A stretch of 34,999 nucleotides of DNA from Clostridium sp. CAG:1193 (GCA_000436255.1 HF990809.1:1-34999); one strand, 5' to 3'. Counted from the stretch's first letter, positions 7,741-15,360 are shown. The notes: generated by a model from the sequence alone, not told the origin. Numbers and translations: made by a program.

Positions 7741-7787
7741 TTAAACACCCCTATTAAAATATATATAATATTATTATTTTTATTCAG

Positions 7788-7806
7788 AAAAAAAGGCATT
7801 ATGCCT
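7788..7806 (-). terminator. Short terminator-like hairpin at the end of spoIIQ
   Basis: On the minus strand AGGCAT/ATGCCT (4-6 bp, minimal loop) runs into seven T. The spoIIQ stop codon (TAG, 7805-7807) overlaps the 5' arm. The stem is short, so confidence is moderate. Confidence 0.5.
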
Positions 7807-8434
7807 ATATTTCATTTATATTTTTATCATATATATTTTCTGGATTTATAATTTCACCTTTATTAGTAAGTTCAAAATGTAAATGATTCCCTAATGATTT
7901 TGATATATTACATGTACCTGAAGTTCCTATTTTTTGTCCTTGTGACACTTTGTCATTTTTCTTTATCACTACATCCCCCAAGCATTGATATGAAGCTATT
8001 ATTTCATTTGTATATTGAACTTCTACAATTTTACCTAAAATGTTATCTTCCCCTACATTTATTACAGTTCCATCTTGTATAGATACTACATCAAATGTAC
8101 TTTCTTTTCCGTAATCTACTCCTGAATTTTGTAAGTATGTTCCCTCATAATAAATTAAAGAGTTTTCTTGAGTATTCTTATCATCCTTATAATCATAAAA
8201 GTTTTGTAGTACTTTAATATCATTATCAACGTATGGTCTTATAATAGTTTTATTTTCTCCTACAACTGGTATTATTTCATCTACTAATGTACTTGATGTA
8301 ATATATGTGATTGGATTATAACTACTTTTTAGTAATGAATCTACTAAAAACATTAAACTAATAAGTAGTGACACTGCTACTACTCCATAAATCATTGGTA
8401 TAACAAATGGTTTTAATTTTCTTTTTACCTGCAT
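7805..8434 (-). CDS. spoIIQ: SpoIIQ-like engulfment protein, M23-peptidase fold with a degenerate metal site
   Basis: A forespore membrane protein whose extracellular LytM/M23 domain pairs with mother-cell SpoIIIAH to form the engulfment channel. It has one transmembrane helix (about residues 9-32), a linker, and an M23 domain from about residue 95. The second metal motif HLHFEL (His184, His186) is intact. The first, normally H-x-G-x-D, reads N-S-G-V-D (Asn103, Asp107), so zinc binding is probably impaired, as in Bacillus SpoIIQ. The start chosen is the ATG at 8434 (209 aa), with GAGGTG 6 nt upstream. The ATG at 8464 lies inside the likely promoter. It follows spoIID, as in Bacillus. Confidence 0.88.
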   Translation of the reverse strand: MQVKRKLKPFVIPMIYGVVAVSLLISLMFLVDSLLKSSYNPITYITSSTLVDEIIPVVGENKTIIRPYVDNDIKVLQNFYDYKDDKNTQENSLIYYEGTYLQNSGVDYGKESTFDVVSIQDGTVINVGEDNILGKIVEVQYTNEIIASYQCLGDVVIKKNDKVSQGQKIGTSGTCNISKSLGNHLHFELTNKGEIINPENIYDKNINEI

Positions 8435-8452
8435 TTTTTTCACCTCATTATA

Positions 8453-8481
8453 AAGTGTTTCCATTTGTTAATTTTTTATAC
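8453..8481 (-). promoter_or_regulatory. Sigma-F-like promoter of spoIIQ
   Basis: On the minus strand GTATA (8477-8481) and GGAAACACTT (8453-8462) are 14 bp apart. This matches the known sigma-F pattern of a GYATA -35 and GGNNANAHT -10. Bacillus spoIIQ is transcribed by sigma-F in the forespore. It lies 19 nt before the chosen ATG. Confidence 0.65.
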
Positions 8482-8485
8482 ATTT

Positions 8486-9427
8486 TTAATACAATTTTTT
8501 TATAGTTGTGCCTTGATAATAGTGCTCTAAAATTTCTTTATATGTATAACCATTATTTGCCATTCCGTTTGCACCATATTGGCTCATACCTACACCATGA
8601 CCAAAACCTTTGGTTGTTACTTCTACTTTGTTATTTACTATTTTTACATTAAAATAGTTTGATCTAACTCCAAGTAAATATGCAACTTCTGTTCCTGTAA
8701 AGGTTTTATTATTTATTGTTAATTTTTTAATTCTTCCTGTACTTGTTTCATTTAATACATTAATATAAATTTTACTACAATCAGTCATATTTAAATGTTT
8801 ACAAAACTCTTCTCTTGTGAATGTGGTAGTTTCCTCGTATACTGGTGATTCTTCTTCATCCCAATATGATGATACGCTCCTTAAATATGCAACCTTATTT
8901 CCAAATATTTCTTCACTATTTTCTGTATATCCAGTACTTGTTGAAAAAAATAATGTATCTGCATATGTTCCATTATAATCAACGTATTCTCCTTTTGTTT
9001 CTTCTACTGCTTTGTTAATTTTTTCTTTGTATATACTATAATATGTTTTCCATCTTATTTTTAAAGTATCATCATCTAAATATACTTGATTCATTACTGT
9101 ATCTACTACATCATATGTGTTTTTTTCATTTATTCTTTTAACTCCATATGTTCTTGCTGCAACAGCTTGTGCTTTTAATGCTTCTATATTAAATGACACT
9201 GGCATTTCTCCTGCAATTACTCCTTTTACATATTCTTCTAAATCTACTTTAATTATTTTGTTTTTGCTTGTTTGTTTAACTTTTATAAAAATTCCATTTT
9301 TATTTTTTTTAGTTATATGTTTTGTTATAACCTCACTAATTATTTTATCCTCTTCTTTATAAATTATAAACATAAAAAAAGAGGGCACTAATATAAACAA
9401 CAATGTTATACTTAATACTCTCTTCAT
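8486..9427 (-). CDS. spoIID: SpoIID lytic transglycosylase
   Basis: A mother-cell membrane peptidoglycan lytic transglycosylase needed for engulfment. The 313-residue product has an N-terminal transmembrane segment (residues 4-22) and the SpoIID domain from about residue 60. The catalytic glutamate is Glu74 in VIAGEMPVSFN, followed by EALKAQAVAARTY. Two cysteines (FCKHLNMTDC) match the family's zinc site, and GFGHGVGMSQYGA is near the C-terminus. AAGGAGG precedes the ATG. It sits between a DUF1146 gene and spoIIQ. No sigma-E promoter was recognised upstream. Confidence 0.95.
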   Translation of the reverse strand: MKRVLSITLLFILVPSFFMFIIYKEEDKIISEVITKHITKKNKNGIFIKVKQTSKNKIIKVDLEEYVKGVIAGEMPVSFNIEALKAQAVAARTYGVKRINEKNTYDVVDTVMNQVYLDDDTLKIRWKTYYSIYKEKINKAVEETKGEYVDYNGTYADTLFFSTSTGYTENSEEIFGNKVAYLRSVSSYWDEEESPVYEETTTFTREEFCKHLNMTDCSKIYINVLNETSTGRIKKLTINNKTFTGTEVAYLLGVRSNYFNVKIVNNKVEVTTKGFGHGVGMSQYGANGMANNGYTYKEILEHYYQGTTIKKLY

Positions 9428-9436
9428 AAATCCTCC

Positions 9437-9637
9437 TTATTTAATTATTTGTGAAACTAAATAAAAATCGTACAAAAAGTTTACTACTAAATAAGAAATT
9501 GATAATGATACAAATACATAAAATAATTTAATTTGATTCACATGATTTTTTTTAAATAGTCCCTCTAAATTTAAAGACACCATTGTCCATATTACAAACG
9601 GAACTACTAAAATATACAAGTAAAATTTAATGTTCAT
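9437..9637 (-). CDS. DUF1146 (YwzB-like) small membrane protein
   Basis: A 66-residue protein with two hydrophobic segments (about residues 5-20 and 37-58). The pattern WTMVSLNLEGLFKKNHVNQI followed by a second helix ending in VNFLYDFYL resembles DUF1146 proteins such as Bacillus YwzB, a membrane protein of unknown function encoded near spoIID. The ATG at 9637 is preferred, with GAGG 9 nt upstream and an 11-nt overlap with the end of rpiB. The alternative is a TTG five codons earlier. Likely cotranscribed with rpiB and spoIID. Confidence 0.75.
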   Translation of the reverse strand: MNIKFYLYILVVPFVIWTMVSLNLEGLFKKNHVNQIKLFYVFVSLSISYLVVNFLYDFYLVSQIIK

Positions 9638-10070
9638 TTTCGTAGTCCTCAATTAACTTTATGCGTCTTTCATGTTTTTTATCACTGCTAAATTCGTTTT
9701 CATTAAATTCGTTTATCATTTCTAATATTTCATCTAATGTTTTTGATGCACTTACTGCAAGAACATTTGCATTATTATGCATTTTAGCATATTTAGCATC
9801 ATTAACATTGTCTATTTTAGCACATCTAATACCTTTTACCTTATTACATGCAATAGACATTCCTATTCCTGTACCACATATAGCAATTCCATAAGTTACA
9901 TCTTTATTTATAACTCCATTTGAAAGCATAAATGCAAAATTAGGATAATCTACTGACTCACTACTATATGTTCCATAATCAGTTATATTATATCCATGAT
10001 TTTTTAAAACATTAATTAATTCTTCTTTTAATTCATATCCTCTATGATCTGAGCATATTCCTATATTCAT
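9627..10070 (-). CDS. rpiB: Ribose-5-phosphate isomerase B
   Basis: Interconverts ribose 5-phosphate and ribulose 5-phosphate in the pentose phosphate pathway. The 147-residue product starts MNIGICSDHRGYELK and has the RpiB/LacAB signature, including the active-site Cys65 in AICGTGIGMSIACNK. Length is normal. The ATG at 10070 has GGGTG 5 nt upstream and is preferred to the ATG four codons earlier, which lies between the promoter and this site. RpiB also neighbours this cluster in Bacillus (ywlF). Confidence 0.93.
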   Translation of the reverse strand: MNIGICSDHRGYELKEELINVLKNHGYNITDYGTYSSESVDYPNFAFMLSNGVINKDVTYGIAICGTGIGMSIACNKVKGIRCAKIDNVNDAKYAKMHNNANVLAVSASKTLDEILEMINEFNENEFSSDKKHERRIKLIEDYENEH

Positions 10071-10085
10071 ATTATCACCCATTTA

Positions 10086-10094
10086 ATTATAACA
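10086..10094 (-). promoter_or_regulatory. Extended -10 promoter of rpiB
   Basis: TGTTATAAT on the minus strand is a perfect extended -10, starting within two bases of the rpmE terminator T-tract. No -35 is recognisable, since that region is the hairpin. It is the likely start of the rpiB-DUF1146-spoIID transcript. Confidence 0.55.
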
Positions 10095-10095
10095 T

Positions 10096-10120
10096 AAAAA
10101 AAGATAAATAATTTTATCTT
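10096..10120 (-). terminator. Intrinsic terminator of rpmE, overlapping its stop codon
   Basis: On the minus strand AAGATAAA/TTTATCTT forms an 8-bp stem with a 4-nt loop, followed by further T. The rpmE TAA (10119-10121) overlaps the 5' arm. Confidence 0.7.
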
Positions 10121-10322
10121 ATTTATCAAATCCATATTTTTTATTAAATTGTTCAACTTTACCTTTTCTTGCACTATTTTTTAAATGTGCTCCTGTATAG
10201 AATGGATGACATTCTGAACATGTTTCTACATGTATCTTATCTTTAGTTGATAATGTTTCAAATGTAGCACCACATGCACAAGTAGCTGTACAGTTAACAT
10301 ATTTTGATTCATATTTACTCAT
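10119..10322 (-). CDS. rpmE: Ribosomal protein L31, zinc-binding type
   Basis: Large-subunit protein at the central protuberance. The 67-residue product carries the zinc ligands Cys15, Cys17, Cys35 and Cys38 (TCACG and CSECHPFYTG), so this is the C+ form rather than the zinc-independent paralogue. The ATG at 10322 is chosen because AAAGGAG lies 8 nt upstream and the protein then has family length. Two upstream in-frame ATGs would add up to 12 atypical residues. Confidence 0.93.
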   Translation of the reverse strand: MSKYESKYVNCTATCACGATFETLSTKDKIHVETCSECHPFYTGAHLKNSARKGKVEQFNKKYGFDK

Positions 10323-10379
10323 ATCTAATTCTCCTTTCGCCATGGCTTTTTTAGTCATAGTAATTTAAAAGTCTTACAT

Positions 10380-10408
10380 ATTATAGCAACTAATTATCAA
10401 TTAATCAA
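10380..10408 (-). promoter_or_regulatory. Sigma-A promoter of rpmE
   Basis: Minus-strand TTGATT (10403-10408), a 17-bp spacer and TATAAT (10380-10385), with an upstream TG giving an extended -10. The leader to the chosen ATG is about 50 nt. Confidence 0.75.
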
Positions 10409-10424
10409 TAAGAATTTACAATAT

Positions 10425-11162
10425 TTACATAGTTTTTTTGCTTTTTATGATGTTTTTTTGAATAATTTGAATTGTTTTTTCACTTATTAATTTATACCCA
10501 TCAATATTTGGATAGTAACTATTTATATTAGTAAATACTTTATTATTATTTTTAAATAAGTTATAAGTATCAATATAATATATATCTTCATTAACACATA
10601 TATCTATTAATTTATTATTTGCATACTTTATTATACTATCCATTTTAGAATCATTAATAAATGGGTTATAATATCCAATAAATATTATATCCTCTTTACA
10701 ATATTTTTTGATAATGTTAATTAGTTTTTTAATATCATTAAGTACTTCATCAATATAATCATATGGTACATAAACTAAATTATCTTTATTAATTTTATAA
10801 AGTATTTCATTTAATCCTGTAGATAAAGTTATAACATCTGCATTCATTAATGCCTTTTTTATAGTTATTTTTTTATTATTTTGAATAATTTCTATATTAT
10901 CTTCTATATTATTTATTATATCTGTTGTTCTATAATCTATACCTGAAAATTTTTTAGTATAAAATTCTAATTTATTAATTTTATTTAAATAATCTTTTAC
11001 ATAATCGCTATAACCATATCCTTCTATATCATTTTCATTTATTCCTCTACTTATACCATCACCTAAAGAAACATAATATACCTTTGTATCTTTATTTGTT
11101 ATATATATAACTATTAATAATACAATAACTAAAATAAAGCCTACTTTTTTTATTATTTTCAT
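10425..11162 (-). CDS. SGNH/GDSL-hydrolase-like membrane-anchored protein, catalytic residues replaced
   Basis: A 245-residue protein with an N-terminal membrane anchor (about residues 7-22) and an extracellular SGNH-hydrolase-like fold. Block I reads SLGDGISRG, where the nucleophile Ser of GDS is Gly36. Block III GLNE retains Asn118. The block V region reads NSYYPNIDGY, where the usual D-x-x-H-P is Asn-x-x-Tyr-Pro (Asn214, Tyr217). Ser, Asp and His are therefore all apparently lost, which suggests a non-catalytic binding protein or a shifted active site. It lies between murA and rpmE, after the murA terminator, with an unusual GGGGGG ribosome-binding site. Its substrate or partner is unknown. 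Confidence 0.7.
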   Translation of the reverse strand: MKIIKKVGFILVIVLLIVIYITNKDTKVYYVSLGDGISRGINENDIEGYGYSDYVKDYLNKINKLEFYTKKFSGIDYRTTDIINNIEDNIEIIQNNKKITIKKALMNADVITLSTGLNEILYKINKDNLVYVPYDYIDEVLNDIKKLINIIKKYCKEDIIFIGYYNPFINDSKMDSIIKYANNKLIDICVNEDIYYIDTYNLFKNNNKVFTNINSYYPNIDGYKLISEKTIQIIQKNIIKSKKTM

Positions 11163-11176
11163 AATTTCCCCCCAAC

Positions 11177-11197
11177 AAAAAAAGAGATATAATCTCT
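11177..11197 (-). terminator. Intrinsic terminator of murA
   Basis: On the minus strand AGAGAT/ATCTCT (6 bp, 3-nt loop) is followed by seven T, 13 nt past the murA stop codon. The next gene starts 15 nt later. Confidence 0.6.
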
Positions 11198-11209
11198 ATA
11201 TTATATTTT

Positions 11210-12451
11210 TTATTCTTCTATTTTAGCACCTATGTTTTGTAATTTTTGTATTATGTTTTCATATCCTCTTAATACATGATTAATATCTTCAATTATTGTT
11301 TTACCATCTGCAATTAAAGATGCTAAAACCATACATGCTCCTGCTCTTAAATCTGTTGCTTTTACTGTATTTGCAGTTAATTTTGTTTTGCCAGTTATTT
11401 CTATTGTTCTTTCATTAATTTTTATATTTGCACCCATACTATTTAAATATTCAACATTTTGAAATCTATTTTCATATATTGTTTCTGTCAAGTGTGACAC
11501 TCCGTCACATTGAGTTAATAATACAGTAAATGGTTGTTGTAAGTCTGTTGCAAAACCAGGATATCCTTTTGTTATAACGTCTACTGGTTTTAAATTATCT
11601 GTTTTAGAAACTATTATACTATTTTTATCTATTTTATAATTTACTCCCATTTCATCAAATTTATCTAATAGAGAAGATATGTGTTCTGATATAACATTTT
11701 CTACTTTTAAATTATCTCCTATTAAAGCTCCTAATATTAAATATGTACCTGCTTCTATTCTATCTGGAATTACATTTATTTCTGATGAATGTAAATGCTC
11801 TACTCCATTTATAATTATAGAAGTTTTATCTCTTTTAATATCTGCACCCATATTATTTAAAAAATCTATTACATTATCTATTTCAGGTTCTTGTGCTGAA
11901 TTATTAATAATTGTTTGTCCTTTTGCTTTTACAGATGCAAATATAGCATTTATAGTTGCTCCTACACTTGGCATATCAAGGTTTATTTCATTTCCAATTA
12001 ACTCATCTGCGTATATATCATATTTATTATCTTTTTCTATTACAGTAGCACCTAAAGCTCTAAATGCTTTTAAAGTTTGATCTATTGGTCTTTTACCTAT
12101 ATTACATCCTCCAGGAAAATACATACTTACTTTTTTATATTTACCTAGTAAAACAGACATAAAATAATAAGATGCTCTTAGTTTTTTTGATACATGTTCT
12201 GGAATTTCTTTATTTAATATTTCTTTTGTATCTATAACTATTTTTCCATTTTTATTTGTTATTTTCGCACCTAAATATACAAGTATTTCTTCTAATGCTT
12301 TAATATCAGATATATTCGGTACACCATTTATTTTTACAATATCATCACTTAATATTGCTGCTGGTATAAGTGCAACTGCACTATTTTTAGCACCGCTTAT
12401 ACGTACACTTCCACTTAATATTTTTCCTCCGTTTATAATCATTCTATCCAT
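11210..12451 (-). CDS. murA: UDP-GlcNAc 1-carboxyvinyltransferase
   Basis: Transfers enolpyruvate from PEP to UDP-GlcNAc, the first committed step of peptidoglycan synthesis in the cytoplasm. The 413-residue product starts with the substrate loop GGKILSGSVRISGAKNSA, has the catalytic Cys116 in FPGGCNIGKRPID (target position of fosfomycin) and the late motif DLRAGACMVLASL. Length is normal. GGAGGG lies just before the ATG. As in Bacillus (murAA-spoIID-spoIIQ), it lies in the sporulation cluster. Confidence 0.97.
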   Translation of the reverse strand: MDRMIINGGKILSGSVRISGAKNSAVALIPAAILSDDIVKINGVPNISDIKALEEILVYLGAKITNKNGKIVIDTKEILNKEIPEHVSKKLRASYYFMSVLLGKYKKVSMYFPGGCNIGKRPIDQTLKAFRALGATVIEKDNKYDIYADELIGNEINLDMPSVGATINAIFASVKAKGQTIINNSAQEPEIDNVIDFLNNMGADIKRDKTSIIINGVEHLHSSEINVIPDRIEAGTYLILGALIGDNLKVENVISEHISSLLDKFDEMGVNYKIDKNSIIVSKTDNLKPVDVITKGYPGFATDLQQPFTVLLTQCDGVSHLTETIYENRFQNVEYLNSMGANIKINERTIEITGKTKLTANTVKATDLRAGACMVLASLIADGKTIIEDINHVLRGYENIIQKLQNIGAKIEE

Positions 12452-12532
12452 ACTGCCCTCCGTTATATACTATTGATATTGCCTAATAATTGAAACTTGT
12501 CCATTACTTTTTTATAAAATATCTATATAAAC

Positions 12533-12560
12533 ATTATCACTTCTATAACTATATTATCAC
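12533..12560. repeat. Direct repeat upstream of murA
   Basis: ATTATCAC occurs at 12533-12540 and 12553-12560, 20 bp apart, in the 195-bp gap before murA. It could be an operator, but no family consensus matches clearly, and no strong promoter was found between it and murA. Confidence 0.2.
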
Positions 12561-12621
12561 AAATAATATGTTAAAACAAAGGAATTACATAAACTTTACA
12601 TTTTTATCTGTTTTTTTATAG

Positions 12622-12648
12622 AAAAAAATTAGGTTTTAACCTAATTTT
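12622..12648 (-). terminator. Intrinsic terminator of the 493-aa membrane protein gene
   Basis: On the minus strand AAAATTAGGT/ACCTAATTTT forms a 10-bp stem with a 4-nt loop, running into T. The TAA stop (12647-12649) overlaps the start of the stem. Confidence 0.8.
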
Positions 12649-14128
12649 ACTTTGTATAACTTGCTTCGTACAATACCATGATATCCATGAAATCTTTTTC
12701 TGCACGAACTCTTTCATCATCTAATTCTTTTTCAATTCCTAATTTTACTATATTAGCATTGTTTTCATAGTATTCTTCCATTTGTGTATCTGAAAATTTC
12801 TTACCTGTTTTATTGCAATCTTTATATTCATAATATACTTCTTGACCAATAACATCAAGTTCATTTTTATCAGCATACCAAACTGTATCATTAACATTAT
12901 CTATATAGTAAACTACTCTATATTCTGCCTTCCTTGTTTCTTCTTTTGAAGTTCTTATAACAGAATCATAACGAGGTACTATTGCAAGACCATCACGTAA
13001 TATTGAACATATAGTCCATCTTGTTGACGCAGAGGCTTCATTATATACTGGATCATTATTAGTATCAATTATATAATTTAATAATTTATCACAAGCATTA
13101 GTATATTCTCTATTTAACTTATTAAATTCTTCATCTGATTCTATAATTTTTCCATTTACAGGATTACCAACAGCTTCATCATTAACTCTTCTTGCAATTA
13201 CAAATGCATTATTCATAAGTACTCTTTCTTTATTATTTGAAACATAATTTGATATATTAATTACATTCTTATAATCATTTTCTGCACTTGTACTTGCTGC
13301 ATCTATTAATAATATTGCTTGTTCGATTTTTTCCATTTCTGCTTTAGCACTTGCTATATCCATTGCTTTTAGTGAAGCTGGATATAAGCCATTAATATAT
13401 TCAACTACTTCTGTTGCTAAAGTTTCATCCCATTTAACAATTTCTCCAGAAGTTAATAATAACATATTTTTTTTACTTACTTCATTATATAATTCTAATC
13501 CTTTTTTAGATATTACTTCAGAATCATTTATATCAAATGCATAAGTTACATCTGCTCTTTTTACTACTGTTGAATGATTCCTTGATTCAGTAATTTCAGT
13601 TTGAGTCATATTTTGTATTGAATCATATGGATTCTCATTATCCTTATTCTTTTTACCATGGTGAACTATTCCACCTACTGCCGCACCACCTAAAAGAGAT
13701 GCTGCTACTATAAGACTTACTAATCCTGTTCTTTTTTGCTTTTTATTAGCTTCTTTCTTATTTTCTTGTTGTTCTGGTGTTAAATTATCCCAAGTATCTC
13801 TAATTACTTGTTCCCTTTTTACATTTTCTTGTCTTTCTCTTATTGCACTTAATAAACTTTGTCTTGTCTTTGGGAAAATAGCTTCATCTTTATCAGTATA
13901 TTTAACCTTTAAAACTTCAATTCCATTTAAAGAACTAAGTTCTATAGATTTAATTTGTTTCATACCTCTTGTTAAAGTATCAACATTTTCTTCACTATAT
14001 AATACTTTATTTGTAACTAATTCTCCCTCAATATTTTTTGATAATGTAAAAATTACATTTGCATCTTCTTTAGTGCTATATATTATTACATCACTTAAAT
14101 TTAATTCTTTTCCTTCAATTGTGTTCAT
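12647..14128 (-). CDS. Unrecognised single-pass membrane protein (493 aa)
   Basis: No family was recognised. The 493-residue product has a soluble N-terminal part (1-133, mostly beta-type, ending in a Lys/Glu/Gln-rich helix), one Gly/Ala-rich transmembrane helix (about 134-157, TGLVSLIVAASLLGGAAVGG), then an Asn-rich linker. A ~320-residue mostly helical domain follows, ending in an acidic helix. There is no signal peptide or lipobox, so the N-terminus is probably cytoplasmic and the large C-terminal domain outside. The ATG at 14128 has AAGGGG 7 nt upstream; an earlier ATG at 14170 is less likely. It is monocistronic, with a near-consensus promoter and a strong terminator, suggesting high vegetative expression. 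Confidence 0.8.
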   Translation of the reverse strand: MNTIEGKELNLSDVIIYSTKEDANVIFTLSKNIEGELVTNKVLYSEENVDTLTRGMKQIKSIELSSLNGIEVLKVKYTDKDEAIFPKTRQSLLSAIRERQENVKREQVIRDTWDNLTPEQQENKKEANKKQKRTGLVSLIVAASLLGGAAVGGIVHHGKKNKDNENPYDSIQNMTQTEITESRNHSTVVKRADVTYAFDINDSEVISKKGLELYNEVSKKNMLLLTSGEIVKWDETLATEVVEYINGLYPASLKAMDIASAKAEMEKIEQAILLIDAASTSAENDYKNVINISNYVSNNKERVLMNNAFVIARRVNDEAVGNPVNGKIIESDEEFNKLNREYTNACDKLLNYIIDTNNDPVYNEASASTRWTICSILRDGLAIVPRYDSVIRTSKEETRKAEYRVVYYIDNVNDTVWYADKNELDVIGQEVYYEYKDCNKTGKKFSDTQMEEYYENNANIVKLGIEKELDDERVRAEKDFMDIMVLYEASYTK

Positions 14129-14161
14129 AATATATCCCCTTCCTTTTGAAATATGCCCGTT

Positions 14162-14189
14162 ATTATACACATTTTTTTTATTTTGTCAA
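14162..14189 (-). promoter_or_regulatory. Near-consensus sigma-A promoter of the 493-aa protein gene
   Basis: Minus-strand TTGACA (14184-14189) and TATAAT (14162-14167), both perfect hexamers with a 16-bp spacer. The -35 lies inside the last codons of mntP. The leader is about 27 nt. Confidence 0.85.
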
Positions 14190-14702
14190 GTTTTGTATAG
14201 AAAGTGCAATTAATATTAAACCACCAACTATTTTTGATACATTACCTATTTTATTACTTATATATTTACCTATTAGTAAACCTATTAGGGTAAATGTAAA
14301 ACTAAATAATGAAAAAGTTAATGCGCTTATTATGTGATTATCATAGATACTGTTTAGCCCGATACCTATTGCAAAACTATCTATACTTACTGCAAGTGCA
14401 AATAATATCATTGACAATATACTAGACAAATTTGTATTTGAATCTTCTTCTTTGTTAAATATCATAAATATACCTAATAATAAGAAGATTAAAGAAGTTA
14501 TATATTTTGGATCAATTAATATATATTTAAGCATGATGTCACCTAAATTCATTCCAAGAAGTGGCATCATAAAATGAAATATGCCAACTATTAATGAAAA
14601 TGTAAATATTTTCTTATAGCTTAAATTAAGCGTCCCAAAACATAACGACAAAGAGAATGCATCCATACTTAAACTTATTGAAAGTAATATTACTAGTAAC
14701 AT
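14178..14702 (-). CDS. mntP: MntP-type manganese efflux pump
   Basis: A small membrane exporter of Mn2+. The 174-residue product has about six hydrophobic helices and the two internally repeated motifs of the family, SMDAFSLSL (Asp14) and SIDSFAIGIGL (Asp108), whose aspartates belong to the transport path. Length is slightly below average but complete. GGTGA precedes the ATG. In Bacillus mntP (ywlD) also lies near spoIIR and rpiB. The leader does not contain a recognisable yybP-ykoY riboswitch. Confidence 0.9.
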   Translation of the reverse strand: MLLVILLSISLSMDAFSLSLCFGTLNLSYKKIFTFSLIVGIFHFMMPLLGMNLGDIMLKYILIDPKYITSLIFLLLGIFMIFNKEEDSNTNLSSILSMILFALAVSIDSFAIGIGLNSIYDNHIISALTFSLFSFTFTLIGLLIGKYISNKIGNVSKIVGGLILIALSIQNLTK

Positions 14703-14726
14703 TGTATCACCAGTATAATATTATGT

Positions 14727-14750
14727 AGTTTATATATAAAAATACAAACT
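14727..14750 (-). promoter_or_regulatory. Hairpin in the mntP leader
   Basis: On the minus strand AGTTTGTAT and ATATAAACT pair over 9 bp (one G-U) around a 6-nt loop. It would be at the very 5' end of the mntP RNA. It may affect stability or regulation; function is unknown. Confidence 0.35.
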
Positions 14751-14760
14751 CCCTATTTTG

Positions 14761-14790
14761 ATTATATCAAAAGTTATAGAATTTGTATAA
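14761..14790 (-). promoter_or_regulatory. Promoter of mntP
   Basis: TATAAT (14761-14766) has an upstream TG (extended -10). TTATAC (14785-14790) is a weak -35 at 18 bp. The predicted leader is about 50 nt. Confidence 0.6.
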
Positions 14791-14796
14791 TTTTTT

Positions 14797-15321
14797 TTAT
14801 TTTTTATGAAAAATAGTGTCAAATAACTCTTCAATAAAGAAACTATATTCTACTTCTTCTGTATTTTTATCTTCTGCTTCAATTAAACATAATGGTGGAA
14901 ATAAAATACACCACCAATTATCTCCTTTTGCTTCACCTAAAGTAATTAGTAATGATTCATATTTTCCCTCTTTAAATTTTTTTCCGTTATATTCTTTTTC
15001 TGGAAAATAATTGTATCCATAATTTATATTATAATCGTACGATTCATTTTTTATGTCGTTTTTTACAATTTGTTCAATATTATCAAGGCTATTTTTTATT
15101 ATATTTCTGGCACTTTCTATATTTTTTTCATCTTTAAGCAAATCATACATTTTAACTCTTACATCTTTGCTTACTTGTTTTTTTATATTTTGATCATATT
15201 CACTATTACTATTAGCTAGAATCCTAATTCTTATTAAATTATCATCTTTTTGATTATTGTTTTTATTTATAACAATGAAAGTAGTTATTACTATTATTAA
15301 TATTAAGAATGCTTTTTTCAT
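14797..15321 (-). CDS. spoIIR: Stage II sporulation protein R
   Basis: The forespore signal protein that activates the SpoIIGA protease and thereby pro-sigma-E in the mother cell. The 174-residue product has an N-terminal hydrophobic segment (about 4-19) and the family blocks IRIRILANSNSEYDQNIK, then ITLGEAKGDNWWCILFPPLC. It is somewhat short, as the variable C-terminal part is minimal. The ATG at 15321 follows a GGTGG site 8 nt upstream, preferred to the GTG inside that site. The ribosome-binding site is the 3' arm of a terminator-like hairpin after prmC. No sigma-F promoter was recognised. Confidence 0.95.
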   Translation of the reverse strand: MKKAFLILIIVITTFIVINKNNNQKDDNLIRIRILANSNSEYDQNIKKQVSKDVRVKMYDLLKDEKNIESARNIIKNSLDNIEQIVKNDIKNESYDYNINYGYNYFPEKEYNGKKFKEGKYESLLITLGEAKGDNWWCILFPPLCLIEAEDKNTEEVEYSFFIEELFDTIFHKK

Positions 15322-15322
15322 T

Positions 15323-15359
15323 AAAAAATCCACCTTTCTATTTAATGGTGGGTTTTTTT
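15323..15359 (-). terminator. prmC terminator-like hairpin that contains the spoIIR ribosome-binding site
   Basis: On the minus strand AAAAAA-C-CCACC pairs with GGTGG-A-TTTTTT around a 12-nt loop (one A-C mismatch). The GGTGG arm is the spoIIR ribosome-binding site and the T-run is the spacer to its ATG. On the plus strand the same DNA also forms a good hairpin with seven T. It could end prfA-prmC transcripts and hide the spoIIR start in any read-through RNA. Confidence 0.55.
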
Positions 15360-15360
15360 A

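Noticed and set aside
7741..7787. Sigma-E promoter upstream of spoIIID, and one upstream of spoIID
   Set aside because: Expected from Bacillus, but no match to the ATATT and CATACAAT-type boxes at proper spacing was found.
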